This document shows, in pieces, positions 9,064-20,718 of a stretch of 64,000 bases of DNA (positions are counted from its first letter, which is position 1; every line of letters starts with the position of its first letter). Below the pieces are notes generated by a model. It saw nothing but the letters and a program-made list of their open reading frames with translations. It was not told the origin of the DNA and searched no databases. This stretch comes from Hydrogenophaga sp. (GTDB taxonomy: Bacteria > Pseudomonadota > Gammaproteobacteria > Burkholderiales > Burkholderiaceae_C). Location: contig NZ_SDDV01000001.1 in NCBI RefSeq assembly GCF_014773545.1, positions 62,001 through 126,000 on the forward strand, written 5' to 3'. The position numbers and the translations under genes are program-made.

Positions 9064-10689
9064 TCAATCAGGCGGCGTGATCGGTGCTGCCGGGCCTGGT
9101 AGGCTGGGGTGCGGCAAGTCAGGTGGCGCTGGGCGCGCCGCTTGCAGGCCCCGTTCCCAGGCCGCCAGCCAGTGCGGCAGGCTGAGCGCCGGGTCGGTGC
9201 CCAGGCCGCGCAACACGCAGCCGCCGGCCGCACCGCTGCGGGCGGTCTGCGCCAGTTGTTCGGGCGTCAGAATGCCGCCAATTGCCAGCACCGGCGCCGG
9301 CGCCATGTGTGCCCACCAGGCCAGGTTGTCTTGCCCTTGCGGGTGCCAGGGCATGTCTTTGCTGCGGGTGGGCCAGACCGGGCCGCAGGCAATGGCGTCG
9401 GGCAGCAAGGCGGCGGCGCGGCAGAGTTCCCACAGGCTGTGCGTGCTCAGGCCCAGCGCCACACCGTCGGCGCGCGCCTGCGCCAGCCGCGCGCGGTCGG
9501 CGGCGCTCAGCGCCAGCAGGTCTTCTTGCCCCAGGTGCAGCGCGCGTGCGCCTTGCTCGAGTGCGAGCTGCCAGTGGTCGTTGATGTACAGCGTGGCTTT
9601 GTGCGTCTGCGCAGCGGCCTGAGCGGCGCGGATTTCGCCGCTCAGGTGTTCGATCCAGGCCGGGTCGGTGGCGGCCAGGCCTGCGGGCCGTTTGATACGC
9701 AGTTGCAGCGTGCGCACGCCTGCGCTCAGGCATTGGCGCACCCGCTGCGCGCTGTCGACGATGGCGTAGACGCCGGGCGACTGGGCGCGCTGGCGCTGCG
9801 GCCAGTCGGTCGGCGCCGTCGGCTCCAGCGACAGGCGCGGCAGCAGCGTCGGGTCGGTGCCAAAACCGGCGCTGGCGCAGACCGGCCCGGCGCCCTGGCC
9901 GAGCGGGTAGGACTGACGCAGCGCGTGGGTGCTCAGCATCTTGGCCAGCACGGCGGCGTCGGCGCTGACGAAGCCCAGCGCCAGCGCGGCCGCCAGCGCG
10001 CTGGCAAAAGTGCAGCCGCTGCCGTGGTGGTGCACGCTGGCCACGCGCGGCAGGCTGAGCCAGCCGCTGGCGTGCGGGCTGTGCAGCCAGTCGTTGGCCA
10101 ACCGCTCGGCAGCGTCGCCGCCGGTGATGCAGACGCTTGCTGCGCCCAGGGCTTGCAGCGCCAGCGCCTGTTCGGGCACGCTTGACGTGTCTGCGTCGGG
10201 CAGGCCGAGCAGGGCTTGGGCTTCGCGCCGGTTCGGCGTGATGACGCAGGCGCGCGGCAGCAGCTCGTCGCGGTAGACGCGCAGCAGTTCTTTGTCGGCA
10301 AAGGCCGCGCCGGTGCTGGCGCGCAGCACCGGGTCCAGCACCAGCGCCACCGGTGCGCGCTGGCGCAGCCGGTCCAGCGTGCGCGCCAGCGCGCGTGCGT
10401 TGGCGGCGCTGCCGAGCAGGCCGGTCTTGATGACGCGCGGCGGCAGGTCGTGTGCCAGCGCGTCGAGCTGGGCTTGCAGCACGCTGGCGTCGAGCGCGTG
10501 CACCAGCGTGACGGCCTGGCTGTTTTGCGCTGTGATGGCGGCGGGTACCGGGCACAGATGGACGCCCAAGGCGTGCACGGCGCGCGCATCGGCGGCCAGA
10601 CCGGCGCCACCGCCGCTGTCGGTGCCGGCCACGCTCCAGACGATCGGGGGCGATGAGGGCAGTGAGGGCAGTGAGGGGGTGGGAAACAT
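9064..10689 (-). CDS. thiDE: Fused hydroxymethylpyrimidine (phosphate) kinase and thiamine-phosphate synthase
   Basis: A 541-aa bifunctional protein. Residues about 15-270 are ThiD (VWSVAGTDSGGGAGLAADAR, ITAQNSQAV, PVLRASTGA, HHHGSGCTFASALAAALA), which makes HMP-PP. Residues about 310-530 are ThiE (YAIVDSAQRV, TLYINDHWQLALEQGARALH, GLSTHSLWEL, IACGPVWPTRSKDM, VLAIGGI), which joins HMP-PP to thiazole phosphate. It is the last gene of the thiamine operon, 35 bases after thiG. The N-terminus encodes a short SLPSLPSSPP repeat from a TGCCCTCAC-type DNA repeat. No strong ribosome-binding site precedes the ATG. Confidence 0.95.
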   Translation of the reverse strand: MFPTPSLPSLPSSPPIVWSVAGTDSGGGAGLAADARAVHALGVHLCPVPAAITAQNSQAVTLVHALDASVLQAQLDALAHDLPPRVIKTGLLGSAANARALARTLDRLRQRAPVALVLDPVLRASTGAAFADKELLRVYRDELLPRACVITPNRREAQALLGLPDADTSSVPEQALALQALGAASVCITGGDAAERLANDWLHSPHASGWLSLPRVASVHHHGSGCTFASALAAALALGFVSADAAVLAKMLSTHALRQSYPLGQGAGPVCASAGFGTDPTLLPRLSLEPTAPTDWPQRQRAQSPGVYAIVDSAQRVRQCLSAGVRTLQLRIKRPAGLAATDPAWIEHLSGEIRAAQAAAQTHKATLYINDHWQLALEQGARALHLGQEDLLALSAADRARLAQARADGVALGLSTHSLWELCRAAALLPDAIACGPVWPTRSKDMPWHPQGQDNLAWWAHMAPAPVLAIGGILTPEQLAQTARSGAAGGCVLRGLGTDPALSLPHWLAAWERGLQAARPAPPDLPHPSLPGPAAPITPPD

Positions 10690-10724
10690 GTGCAGTGCGT
10701 CAGGCGAGCGCGCGGCGCGCCCGT

Positions 10725-11555
10725 TCAGTCGATCAGGAACGGCCGTCCGCTCACCGGCGTGCTGGCCACCGCCATGTCTTGCGCGGCCATCACACCGGCT
10801 TCGAAGGCGCAGCGGCCGGCTTCGATCGCCAGACCGAAGGCGCGCGCCATGCGCACCGGATCGCGCGCCTGTGCGACGGCCGAGTTCAGCAGCACGGCGT
10901 CGAAGCCGAGTTCCAGTGCGGCCGCCGCGTGCGAGGGCGCGCCTATGCCGGCGTCCACCACCAGCGGCACGCCGGGCAGGCGCGCGCGCAGCGTGCGCAG
11001 TGCAAACGGGTTGAGCAGGCCCTGGCCGGAACCAATCGGCGCGCCCCAGGGCATCAGCACCTGGCAGCCCACATCCAGCAGCCGCTGGCAGCTCACCAGG
11101 TCGTCGGTGCAGTAGGGGAAAACGGCAAAACCGTCTTTGATCAGTTGCGCCGCAGCTTCCAGCGTGCCCCAGGGGTCGGGTTGCAAGGTGTGCTCGTCGC
11201 CCACCACTTCGAGCTTGATCCAGTGCGTGCCGTAGATCTCGCGTGCCATCTGCGCCAGCAGCACCGCTTCGCGCGCGCTGCGGCAGCCGGCGGTGTTGGG
11301 CAGCAGGCGCGCGCCCTGCGCCTGCAGCGCCTCGCGCACGCTGGCGATAAAGCCGTTGTCGGCGCTGCCGGCACCCAGTGTGCGCTTGAGGCCGACCGTG
11401 ACGACTTGCGTGCCGGCAGCGGCGATGGCGTCCTGCAGCACCTGTGGCGAAGGGTAGCCGGCGCTGCCGAGCAGAAAACGGCTGCTCAGTTCGGTGCCGT
11501 AAACGCTCCAGGGGCTGCGGGTCGGGGTGGCGGGATGTGCTCTGGCTGGCGTCAT
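10725..11555 (-). CDS. thiG: Thiazole synthase
   Basis: Forms the thiazole phosphate of thiamine from deoxyxylulose-5-phosphate, dehydroglycine and ThiS-thiocarboxylate. The 276-aa TIM-barrel protein contains [80 protein letters not shown] and [14 protein letters not shown] frame upstream to 11573 exists, but ATG 11555 sits 7 bases after a GGAGG overlapping the thiS stop region and is preferred. It follows thiS directly, as expected for partners. Confidence 0.96.
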   Translation of the reverse strand: MTPARAHPATPTRSPWSVYGTELSSRFLLGSAGYPSPQVLQDAIAAAGTQVVTVGLKRTLGAGSADNGFIASVREALQAQGARLLPNTAGCRSAREAVLLAQMAREIYGTHWIKLEVVGDEHTLQPDPWGTLEAAAQLIKDGFAVFPYCTDDLVSCQRLLDVGCQVLMPWGAPIGSGQGLLNPFALRTLRARLPGVPLVVDAGIGAPSHAAAALELGFDAVLLNSAVAQARDPVRMARAFGLAIEAGRCAFEAGVMAAQDMAVASTPVSGRPFLID

Positions 11556-11559
11556 GTCC

Positions 11560-11814
11560 TCAGCCTCCGACAATGGCTTGGAAAGTCAGCACCTCGTCGC
11601 CGGGGTGCAGCAGGGTGGACGCGCGCGCGGCGCGTGGCACGAAGCAGCCGTTGACGGCGCTGGCCACAGCGTTGGCTTCGAAGCCGTGTTGTTCCAGCAG
11701 GTCTTGCAAGCACAACGGCGCCGGGCAGGGCAGCGGCGCGCCATTCAAACGCAGCGTTGCTCCGGCTGGCAGCGGCGCGGGCGGGGCCATACGGTGGGCG
11801 GCGTGCTCAGACAT
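11560..11814 (-). CDS. thiS: Sulfur carrier protein ThiS
   Basis: An 84-aa ubiquitin-fold protein ending in the required Gly-Gly (TFQAIVGG), whose C-terminal carboxylate becomes the thiocarboxylate sulfur donor for ThiG. The core [20 protein letters not shown] and [20 protein letters not shown] fit the family. The N-terminal 17 residues are an extra extension. ATG 11814 overlaps the 3' end of thiO by 8 bases, suggesting translational coupling. Confidence 0.93.
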   Translation of the reverse strand: MSEHAAHRMAPPAPLPAGATLRLNGAPLPCPAPLCLQDLLEQHGFEANAVASAVNGCFVPRAARASTLLHPGDEVLTFQAIVGG

Positions 11815-12967
11815 GGACGCTGCTTTGCCCAATGGGGGTCGGCAGGCCGCAGCGCTGCAAGGCGTCGTCCACCAGCGCGGGCGCAATCAGCCAGCCGTGC
11901 CGGAACAAGCCGTTGATGCGCAGCAGGCCCGGTTCGACCTGGGTGTGCGGGTGGTTGTCGGGCAGGGCCGGGCGCAGATTGGTCTCCAGATGCACGATGC
12001 GCGCCTCGGCCAGTTCGGGCAGCACGCTGTGCGCGGCCGTCATCAGTTCGACCGCGCTGCGCAGGCTGACCGGCGAGCGGTCTTCGCTCTCGATTTCGCT
12101 CGCACCGATGACGATCATGTCGCCCGGGCGCGGGACGATGTAGACCCGGTGGCGCGGGTGCAGCAGACGCGCCGGACGCGCCAGCGCCACGCCCGGCGCG
12201 TGCAGCCAGAGCACTTCGCCGCGCACGCCGCGCACCGGCAGGTCGGGCCGGGCGCCGCTGCCGCGCACGTCGACCGCCAGCTCGAACGGCTGGCTGCTGC
12301 CGTCGTCGAGCTCCAGCGTGCCGGCGCGCACGCGCGCCACCGATCGGCCCCAGTGCCAGTGCACCTGGGGTGCGGCTGCGCACAGCGCCGGCAGTATCTG
12401 CTGCGGCAGAATCTGTCCTTCGCCGGGCAGCAGCCAGGCGTGCAGCTCGCCCGCCAAGGCCGGTTCGAGTGCGGCCAGCGCGGCCCGATCCAGTGCTTGC
12501 GGGGCGGAATGGGGATGATCGGGATCGGCCCCGGATGTGGTCGGTGAAATGGGAATCTGACCCCAATGGTCCCCATGGCCTTGCAGGCGCGCCAGCACGC
12601 GCTGCGCTGCGCCCAGATCGCTGCCGTGGGCCAGCAGCAGGCTGCCCAGGGCGCGAAAGTAGATCGGGGTGCCGGGAGGCCGGTTCAGGGCCGGGCTGCT
12701 GCTCGCCGCGTTGAGTTGGCTGCTGATGTCGCGCCAGCGCCGGATCGAACGCCAGCCCAGGTGGGCGATTTCCGGGCCGGCGTTTTCCAGTTCGGCCAGC
12801 GGGCTGAGCATGCCGGCGGCGGTGAAGCCGGCTGCGCCCAGGCCGTCGCTGCGCGCCTGCGGACCGGGCGCCGGGTCGTACACGCTGACCTGGTGGCCGG
12901 CGTGGCTGAGTTCAAAGGCCAGCAGCCGCCCCAGCACCCCGGCGCCGGCAATGCCGATCGATGCCAT
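11807..12967 (-). CDS. thiO: Glycine oxidase ThiO
   Basis: An FAD-dependent oxidase that turns glycine into dehydroglycine for the thiazole ring in aerobes. The 386-aa protein has the dinucleotide-binding start SIGIAGAGVLGRLLAFELS, GLGAAGFTAAGMLSPLAEL, LPGEGQILPQQILPAL, VRGVRGEVLWLHAPG, VYIVPRPGDMIVIGASEIE and NGLFRHGWLIAPALVDDAL. An unusual segment (GQIPISPTTSGADPDHPHS, residues about 135-155) looks inserted. It starts 3 bases after the thiC stop. Confidence 0.94.
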   Translation of the reverse strand: MASIGIAGAGVLGRLLAFELSHAGHQVSVYDPAPGPQARSDGLGAAGFTAAGMLSPLAELENAGPEIAHLGWRSIRRWRDISSQLNAASSSPALNRPPGTPIYFRALGSLLLAHGSDLGAAQRVLARLQGHGDHWGQIPISPTTSGADPDHPHSAPQALDRAALAALEPALAGELHAWLLPGEGQILPQQILPALCAAAPQVHWHWGRSVARVRAGTLELDDGSSQPFELAVDVRGSGARPDLPVRGVRGEVLWLHAPGVALARPARLLHPRHRVYIVPRPGDMIVIGASEIESEDRSPVSLRSAVELMTAAHSVLPELAEARIVHLETNLRPALPDNHPHTQVEPGLLRINGLFRHGWLIAPALVDDALQRCGLPTPIGQSSVHV

Positions 12968-12970
12968 GGT

Positions 12971-16017
<3,047 letters not shown>

Positions 16018-17121
16018 ATGTCGCAAAATTCCTCGCCGATTCAGACCCCCGAGCCCATTCCGGCCGGTCAGCCGCTGCCGCACCGCAAGGTCATTCGCAG
16101 TTGGATGATCCCCATTTCTGCGCGGCGGACCCCGCTGGCGGTGTTTTTGCTGCTGCTGGATTGGGTCATTTTCGCCGCTCTGATGGTCGGCACGGTGCTG
16201 CTGACGCCTTGGTGGGCCAAGCTCTTGTGCGGCCTGGCGGCTGGTTTCTGGATCGGGCGCCTGTTCATCATCGGCCACGACGCCTGCCACCAGAGCTACA
16301 CCCCGCACCGCAAGCTCAACCGCTTGCTCGGGCGCATTGCGCTGCTGCCCTCGCTCACCCCCTACAGCCTGTGGGAAGTCGGGCACAACGTGGTGCATCA
16401 CGGCTACACCAACCTCAAGGGGGTTGATTTCGTCTGGGCGCCCTTGACCAAGGCCGAATACGAGGCGCTGTCTCCATCGCGCCGTGTGCTCGAGCGCATC
16501 TACCGCAGCGGCTGGGGGCCGGCGCTGTATTACCTGATTGAAATGTGGTGGCTGCGCATGTTTTTTCCGCGCAAAACCTATATGGGCACGCAGCGCAAAG
16601 AATTCATTTGGGACGGCTTGTTCGTTAGCGTCAGTGCGGCGCTCTGGATCGCGGCGCTGGTGGCTGCGGCCTATGCCAGTGGCCAGTCGGTCTGGGTCTT
16701 GCTCGGTTTTGGTTTTGTGCTGCCCTTCCTGTTCTGGAACGCCATGATCGGTTTTGTGGTCTACGTGCACCACACCCACACCGCCGTGCAGTGGCACGAT
16801 GACAAAGCCGTCTGGGCCAAGGCCGCCCCCTTCGTCTCCACCACCGTACACCTGACCTTCCCCCTGCGCATCGGCGGCCTGCTGCACCACATCATGGAGC
16901 ATACGGCGCACCATGTGGACATGAGTATTCCGCTCTACAAGCTCAAGAGTGCGCAAAAACTGCTGGAAGACACGTTGCCCGGACGCATCATCGTGCAAAA
17001 ATTTTCTTGGCGCTGGTATTTCGATACCGCACGCAAGTGCAAACTCTACGATTTCACCCGGCGTTGCTGGACCGACTTTCAGGGCCGCCCGACCAGCGAC
17101 TGCAAGCCTGCGGCGGCCTGA
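16018..17121 (+). CDS. Membrane fatty acid desaturase
   Basis: A 367-aa di-iron membrane desaturase that introduces double bonds into acyl chains. The three histidine clusters are visible: GHDACHQ, HNVVHHGYTN and a C-terminal HHIMEHTAHHVD. About four transmembrane helices surround them (for example LAVFLLLLDWVIFAALMVG and VLLGFGFVLPFLFW). The closest family is the Delta12/omega-type (FADS-like) group, and regiospecificity cannot be read. ATG 16018 begins the conserved region; the frame extends to 15967. Confidence 0.9.
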   Translation: MSQNSSPIQTPEPIPAGQPLPHRKVIRSWMIPISARRTPLAVFLLLLDWVIFAALMVGTVLLTPWWAKLLCGLAAGFWIGRLFIIGHDACHQSYTPHRKLNRLLGRIALLPSLTPYSLWEVGHNVVHHGYTNLKGVDFVWAPLTKAEYEALSPSRRVLERIYRSGWGPALYYLIEMWWLRMFFPRKTYMGTQRKEFIWDGLFVSVSAALWIAALVAAAYASGQSVWVLLGFGFVLPFLFWNAMIGFVVYVHHTHTAVQWHDDKAVWAKAAPFVSTTVHLTFPLRIGGLLHHIMEHTAHHVDMSIPLYKLKSAQKLLEDTLPGRIIVQKFSWRWYFDTARKCKLYDFTRRCWTDFQGRPTSDCKPAAA

Positions 17122-17143
17122 GCACCAGGCCTTGCCATTTTTT

Positions 17144-17172
17144 AGCAAGCGCTGCTCTGGCAGCGCTTTGCT
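17144..17172. terminator. Hairpin between the desaturase and helicase genes
   Basis: AAGCGCTGC at 17147-17155 pairs with GCAGCGCTT at 17160-17168 around a 4-base loop. A run of T precedes it on the plus strand, so A-rich flanking pairs with T-rich on the other strand. It probably ends or attenuates desaturase transcription, although a classical T-tail after the stem on the plus strand is poor. Confidence 0.4.
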
Positions 17173-17224
17173 GCTTGTTCGGCGCTCGGCTTGCACAGAC
17201 AATCGCGGGCCAATCCTAAGTTAA

Positions 17225-18676
17225 ATGACCCAATCTTTTTCCGAACTCTCACTTTCCCCTTCGCTGGCGCGCGCCGTGGCCGAAATGGGTTACATGACCA
17301 TGACGCCGATCCAGGCGCAGGCCATTCCCGTGGTCTTGCAAGGACGTGACGTCATGGGTGCGGCCCAGACCGGCACCGGCAAGACCGCCGCCTTCTCGCT
17401 GCCGCTGCTGCAGCGCTTGCTCAAGCACGAAAACGCCTCCACCTCACCGGCGCGGCATCCGGTGCGTGCGCTGGTGTTGCTGCCCACGCGCGAACTCGCC
17501 GACCAGGTGGCCGAGCAGATCGCGCTCTACGCCAAGCACACCCAGTTGCGCAGCACGGTGGTGTTTGGCGGCATGGACATGAGGCCGCAGACCGCCGAAC
17601 TGAAAAAAGGCGTCGAGGTGCTGGTGGCCACGCCGGGGCGTTTGCTCGATCACATCGAGGCCAAGAACTGCGTGCTCAACCAGGTCGAGTACGTGGTGCT
17701 CGACGAAGCCGACCGCATGCTCGACATCGGCTTTCTGCCCGATCTGCAGCGCATCTTGTCGCACCTGCCCAAGCAGCGCACCACGCTGCTGTTCTCGGCC
17801 ACTTTTTCAACCGAGATCAAGCGTCTGGCCAACAGCTACTTGCAAGACCCGGTGACGATCGAGGTGGCGCGCTCCAACGCCACCGCTTCCACCGTCGAGC
17901 AGCATTTTTACCGGGTAGAAGACGACGACAAGCGCAGCGTGCTCAAACAGGTGCTGCAAGAGCGCGGCATCAGGCAGGCTTTTGTGTTTGTCAACAGCAA
18001 GCTGGGTTGCGCCCGGCTGGCGCGCTCGCTCGAACGCGAAGGCCTCAACACCACCGCACTGCACGGCGACAAAAGCCAGGACGAGCGCTTAAAGGCATTG
18101 GAAGCGTTCAAAAGCGGCGCGGTCGATTTGCTGGTCTGCACCGACGTGGCCGCGCGTGGCCTGGACATCAAGGACGTGCCAGCGGTTTTCAATTTCGACA
18201 TTCCATTCAACGCCGAAGACTATGTGCACCGCATCGGCCGCACCGGCCGTGCCGGGGCTTGCGGCTTGGCGGTGTCGTTCGTGAGCGGGCGCGACGCGCG
18301 CTTGATGACAGATTTGGAGCATCTGCTGGGCAAGAAACTCGAACTCGAGGCGCTCGAATTCGAGGCTGACCGTCGTCCGGCCGGTCGTTTCAACGACGGC
18401 CAGCGCGTCTGGCAGCAGCCGCCAGACGCGCCCGTTCGGCCGCCGCGTCTGGCGCGCAGCGACTCGCGTGCGGGCGCCCCAGCCGCACGCGCGGCCAAAA
18501 CGCCGGCGGATCCGCTGTTCGATCAAGCTTACGAGCCCCGTTCGGACGCCGCAGAGCCGCCCGCCTGGGAGGTCACGCAAAAGTCGGCGGCGCGCTCGAT
18601 TTCTCCCAACATCAGGTCACGCAAGAAGGTGCCGGCCCTGTTCAAGAGCCCGGTGGCCGAGTTGCCGCAAGGCTAA
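17225..18676 (+). CDS. rhlE: DEAD-box ATP-dependent RNA helicase, RhlE type
   Basis: A 483-aa RNA helicase involved in ribosome or RNA remodelling. Motifs in order: Q motif (PIQAQAIPVVLQGRD), I (AQTGTGKTAAF), Ia (PTRELADQV), Ib (TPGRLLD), II (LDEADRML), III (FSATF), and VI (VHRIGRTGRAG). A basic, disordered Arg/Pro/Ala-rich tail follows residue about 385, as in RhlE proteins. The start at ATG 17225 is supported by the conserved FSELSLSPSLARAVAEMGY segment. Confidence 0.93.
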   Translation: MTQSFSELSLSPSLARAVAEMGYMTMTPIQAQAIPVVLQGRDVMGAAQTGTGKTAAFSLPLLQRLLKHENASTSPARHPVRALVLLPTRELADQVAEQIALYAKHTQLRSTVVFGGMDMRPQTAELKKGVEVLVATPGRLLDHIEAKNCVLNQVEYVVLDEADRMLDIGFLPDLQRILSHLPKQRTTLLFSATFSTEIKRLANSYLQDPVTIEVARSNATASTVEQHFYRVEDDDKRSVLKQVLQERGIRQAFVFVNSKLGCARLARSLEREGLNTTALHGDKSQDERLKALEAFKSGAVDLLVCTDVAARGLDIKDVPAVFNFDIPFNAEDYVHRIGRTGRAGACGLAVSFVSGRDARLMTDLEHLLGKKLELEALEFEADRRPAGRFNDGQRVWQQPPDAPVRPPRLARSDSRAGAPAARAAKTPADPLFDQAYEPRSDAAEPPAWEVTQKSAARSISPNIRSRKKVPALFKSPVAELPQG

Positions 18677-18716
18677 AGACCGACCAGCACGCCGACGCAG
18701 GCAGCCGCCTGATCGG

Positions 18717-18751
18717 GAAGACCTGTGCCGCACAAGCAGCGGCTGGTCTTC
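18717..18751. terminator. Hairpin between convergent helicase and apaH genes
   Basis: GAAGACC (18717-18723) pairs with GGTCTTC (18745-18751), with an inner CCGC/GCGG pairing. It sits in the 95-bp gap between convergent genes, where a bidirectional terminator is expected. There is no clear T-run. Confidence 0.35.
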
Positions 18752-18771
18752 AGCCCGCGCGCACCCCACAC

Positions 18772-19590
18772 TCACGTCGGCGCGCAAGAGACCGAAATCA
18801 GTTCGGTCTGCTCGACTGAATGCCCCAGGCGCGCCGCCGTCAGGCGTCCACCCCAGACGCAAGCGCTATCCAGCGGCAACACGTCGCCCCGATCGATCGC
18901 GCCCAGCGTTGACCAGTGGCCAAAAGCCAGCGGCACCCCGGCAGTTTTGCGCCCGGGCACGTCGAACCAAGGCATGAAGCCGCTCGGCGCAGCATCTGCG
19001 CGGTCTTTGCTGCCGAATTCCATCACCCCTTGGGCGCTGCAAAAACGCAGCCGGGTCAGCGCATTGACGATCACGCGCAGGCGCTCGCTGCCACACAGCC
19101 GCTCATTCCATCGATCGGGCTGATTGCCGTACATCTGGCGCAGAAAGTCGATCCAGTCCGCACTGCACAGCGCCTCCTGCAGTTCCTGCGCCAGCGCTAC
19201 CGTCTGCGCGGCGTCCCACTGCGGCAGCACGCCCGCGTGCACCATCAGCCAGCCGTGTTCGAACCAGGCCAAGGGGCGCCGGCGCAGCCAGTCGAGCAGG
19301 CGCAGTCGATCAGGCGCGTGCAAGATCTCATCCAGCGTGTCGCTCCGATGCGGTTTGCGCACACCGTGCGCGCTGGCCAGCAGATGCAGGTCGTGGTTGC
19401 CCAGCAGGCACTGGGCCGCGCCTTCGAGCGCCATCAACCGCCGCAGCACGGCCAGCGAGTGCGGGCCCCGGTTGACCAAGTCGCCCAGCAGGTAAAGCGT
19501 GTCGCGACTGGGAGAAAAAGCAAGGGTGTCGAGCAGGCGCGCCAGCGCTTGGTCGCAACCCTGCACGTCACCCACCGCGTAAACAGCCAT
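18772..19590 (-). CDS. apaH: Symmetrical bis(5'-nucleosyl)-tetraphosphatase
   Basis: Hydrolyses Ap4A to two ADP and also removes Np4-type RNA caps. The 272-aa metallophosphoesterase shows GDVQGCDQAL, LLGDLVNRGPHSL, LLGNHDLHLLA and MVHAGVLPQWD, with the metal-binding Asp, Asn and His residues. The length is normal. It is convergent with the helicase gene and lies upstream of cbbR on the same strand side. Confidence 0.95.
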   Translation of the reverse strand: MAVYAVGDVQGCDQALARLLDTLAFSPSRDTLYLLGDLVNRGPHSLAVLRRLMALEGAAQCLLGNHDLHLLASAHGVRKPHRSDTLDEILHAPDRLRLLDWLRRRPLAWFEHGWLMVHAGVLPQWDAAQTVALAQELQEALCSADWIDFLRQMYGNQPDRWNERLCGSERLRVIVNALTRLRFCSAQGVMEFGSKDRADAAPSGFMPWFDVPGRKTAGVPLAFGHWSTLGAIDRGDVLPLDSACVWGGRLTAARLGHSVEQTELISVSCAPT

Positions 19591-19636
19591 AGGTCGATTG
19601 TCGGTGCAAGTGCTGTCCGATCAAGCGCCTGTGTCT

Positions 19637-20551
19637 TCAGGCGCGGGGGTCTGCGACCGGCCGGTGCTGATGCAGCCAGGTTTTGAATGCCAATGCGGCG
19701 GCGCACAGGCGCTTGCCGCGCGGGTAGACCACATGCCAGCGGCGAATCAGCGGAAAGCCCTGCACGTCGAGCAGCACCAGTTCACCCAGCGCCAGTTCAG
19801 ACGACACGGTGGTGCGTGAGAGCACCGCCAGCCCGAGTCCGCCGGCGACGGTTTGCTTGATGGCTTCATTGCTGCTGATTTCAAGCCGATTCTTCAGCGT
19901 CACCTGTTGACTGGCAAAAAACCTCTCTGCCGTCAGGCGTGTGCCTGAGCCGGGTTCGCGAAAGATAAAAGGTTGATGCATCAGCCGCTGCGGCGAAATG
20001 TTTTTTTGCCCTGCCAGCGCGTGCCCGGGGGGTGCCACCAGCACCAGCGGATTGTCGGCAAAGTCCTCGCACACCAGGTCCATTTGCTCAGGTGCTTGCC
20101 CCATCACGTACAAGTCGTCCTGGTTGTGCGCCAGCCGCTGCAACAGCAGCTCGCGGTTGCCGACCTGCATGGCGACGTCGATGCCCGGATGCGCGGCGCA
20201 AAAGCTACCCAACAGCTTGGGCACGGTGTATTTCAGCGTGGTCAGAATGGCGATTTTCAGGCTGCCGCGCTCCACCCCCTGCAGCGCGTCCAGGTCTTGT
20301 GCCAGCCGCTCCAGGCGCGCATCGATGTCGTGGCAGGCATCGGCCAGCGTCTGGCCTGCGGCAGTGAGAAAGATTTTTTTGCCCAATTGCTCAAACAGCG
20401 GTTGCCCCACCGTCTGCGACAACTGTTTGACCTGCAAGGACAGGGTCGGCGGCGACAGGTGCAATGCCTCGGCGGCGCGGGCAAAGCTGCAATGGCGCGC
20501 CACGGTCAGAAAAATACGCAACTGGTGCAAGGTGGCGTGGCGCAGGTTCAT
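19637..20551 (-). CDS. cbbR: LysR-type regulator CbbR (carboxysome operon)
   Basis: About 304 aa. The N-terminal winged helix (LHQLRIFLTVARHCSFARAA, LHLSPPTLSLQVKQLSQTVG) is followed by a co-inducer domain with the CbbR-typical LKIAILTTLKYTVPKLLGSF, AMQVGNRELLLQRL and FREPGSGTRLTAERFF. CbbR activates cbb genes in response to metabolites such as RuBP or NADPH. It is divergent from cbbL with a 155-bp AT-rich gap, the classical arrangement. ATG 20551 is taken; an in-frame ATG at 20563 is possible. Confidence 0.93.
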   Translation of the reverse strand: MNLRHATLHQLRIFLTVARHCSFARAAEALHLSPPTLSLQVKQLSQTVGQPLFEQLGKKIFLTAAGQTLADACHDIDARLERLAQDLDALQGVERGSLKIAILTTLKYTVPKLLGSFCAAHPGIDVAMQVGNRELLLQRLAHNQDDLYVMGQAPEQMDLVCEDFADNPLVLVAPPGHALAGQKNISPQRLMHQPFIFREPGSGTRLTAERFFASQQVTLKNRLEISSNEAIKQTVAGGLGLAVLSRTTVSSELALGELVLLDVQGFPLIRRWHVVYPRGKRLCAAALAFKTWLHQHRPVADPRA

Positions 20552-20563
20552 CAGTGCGATCAA

Positions 20564-20718
20564 CAGTTGATAAAAATAAAACCTAACGTTTTGAATATTT
20601 TACTTTTAATAATGCTGTCGCTCTATCAGAATCCACGTCAGTTCAGCGCACATCCACCCAAGCAGGGCGCACTGGGCGCACCACTGCAATCGATCTGTCT
20701 GTAATTTCAGGAGCGAAA
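20564..20718 (+). promoter_or_regulatory. cbbR-cbbL divergent control region
   Basis: The gap is strikingly AT-rich between 20565 and 20615, unlike the flanking GC-rich DNA. It holds several TNA-spacer-TNA half sites of the kind CbbR uses, for example around CCTAACGTTTTG and TTTTACTTTTAATAATG. TAATAAT at 20607-20613 could be the cbbL -10. An AGGAG ribosome-binding site (20708-20712) precedes the cbbL ATG. Operator positions are inferred by eye. Confidence 0.55.
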
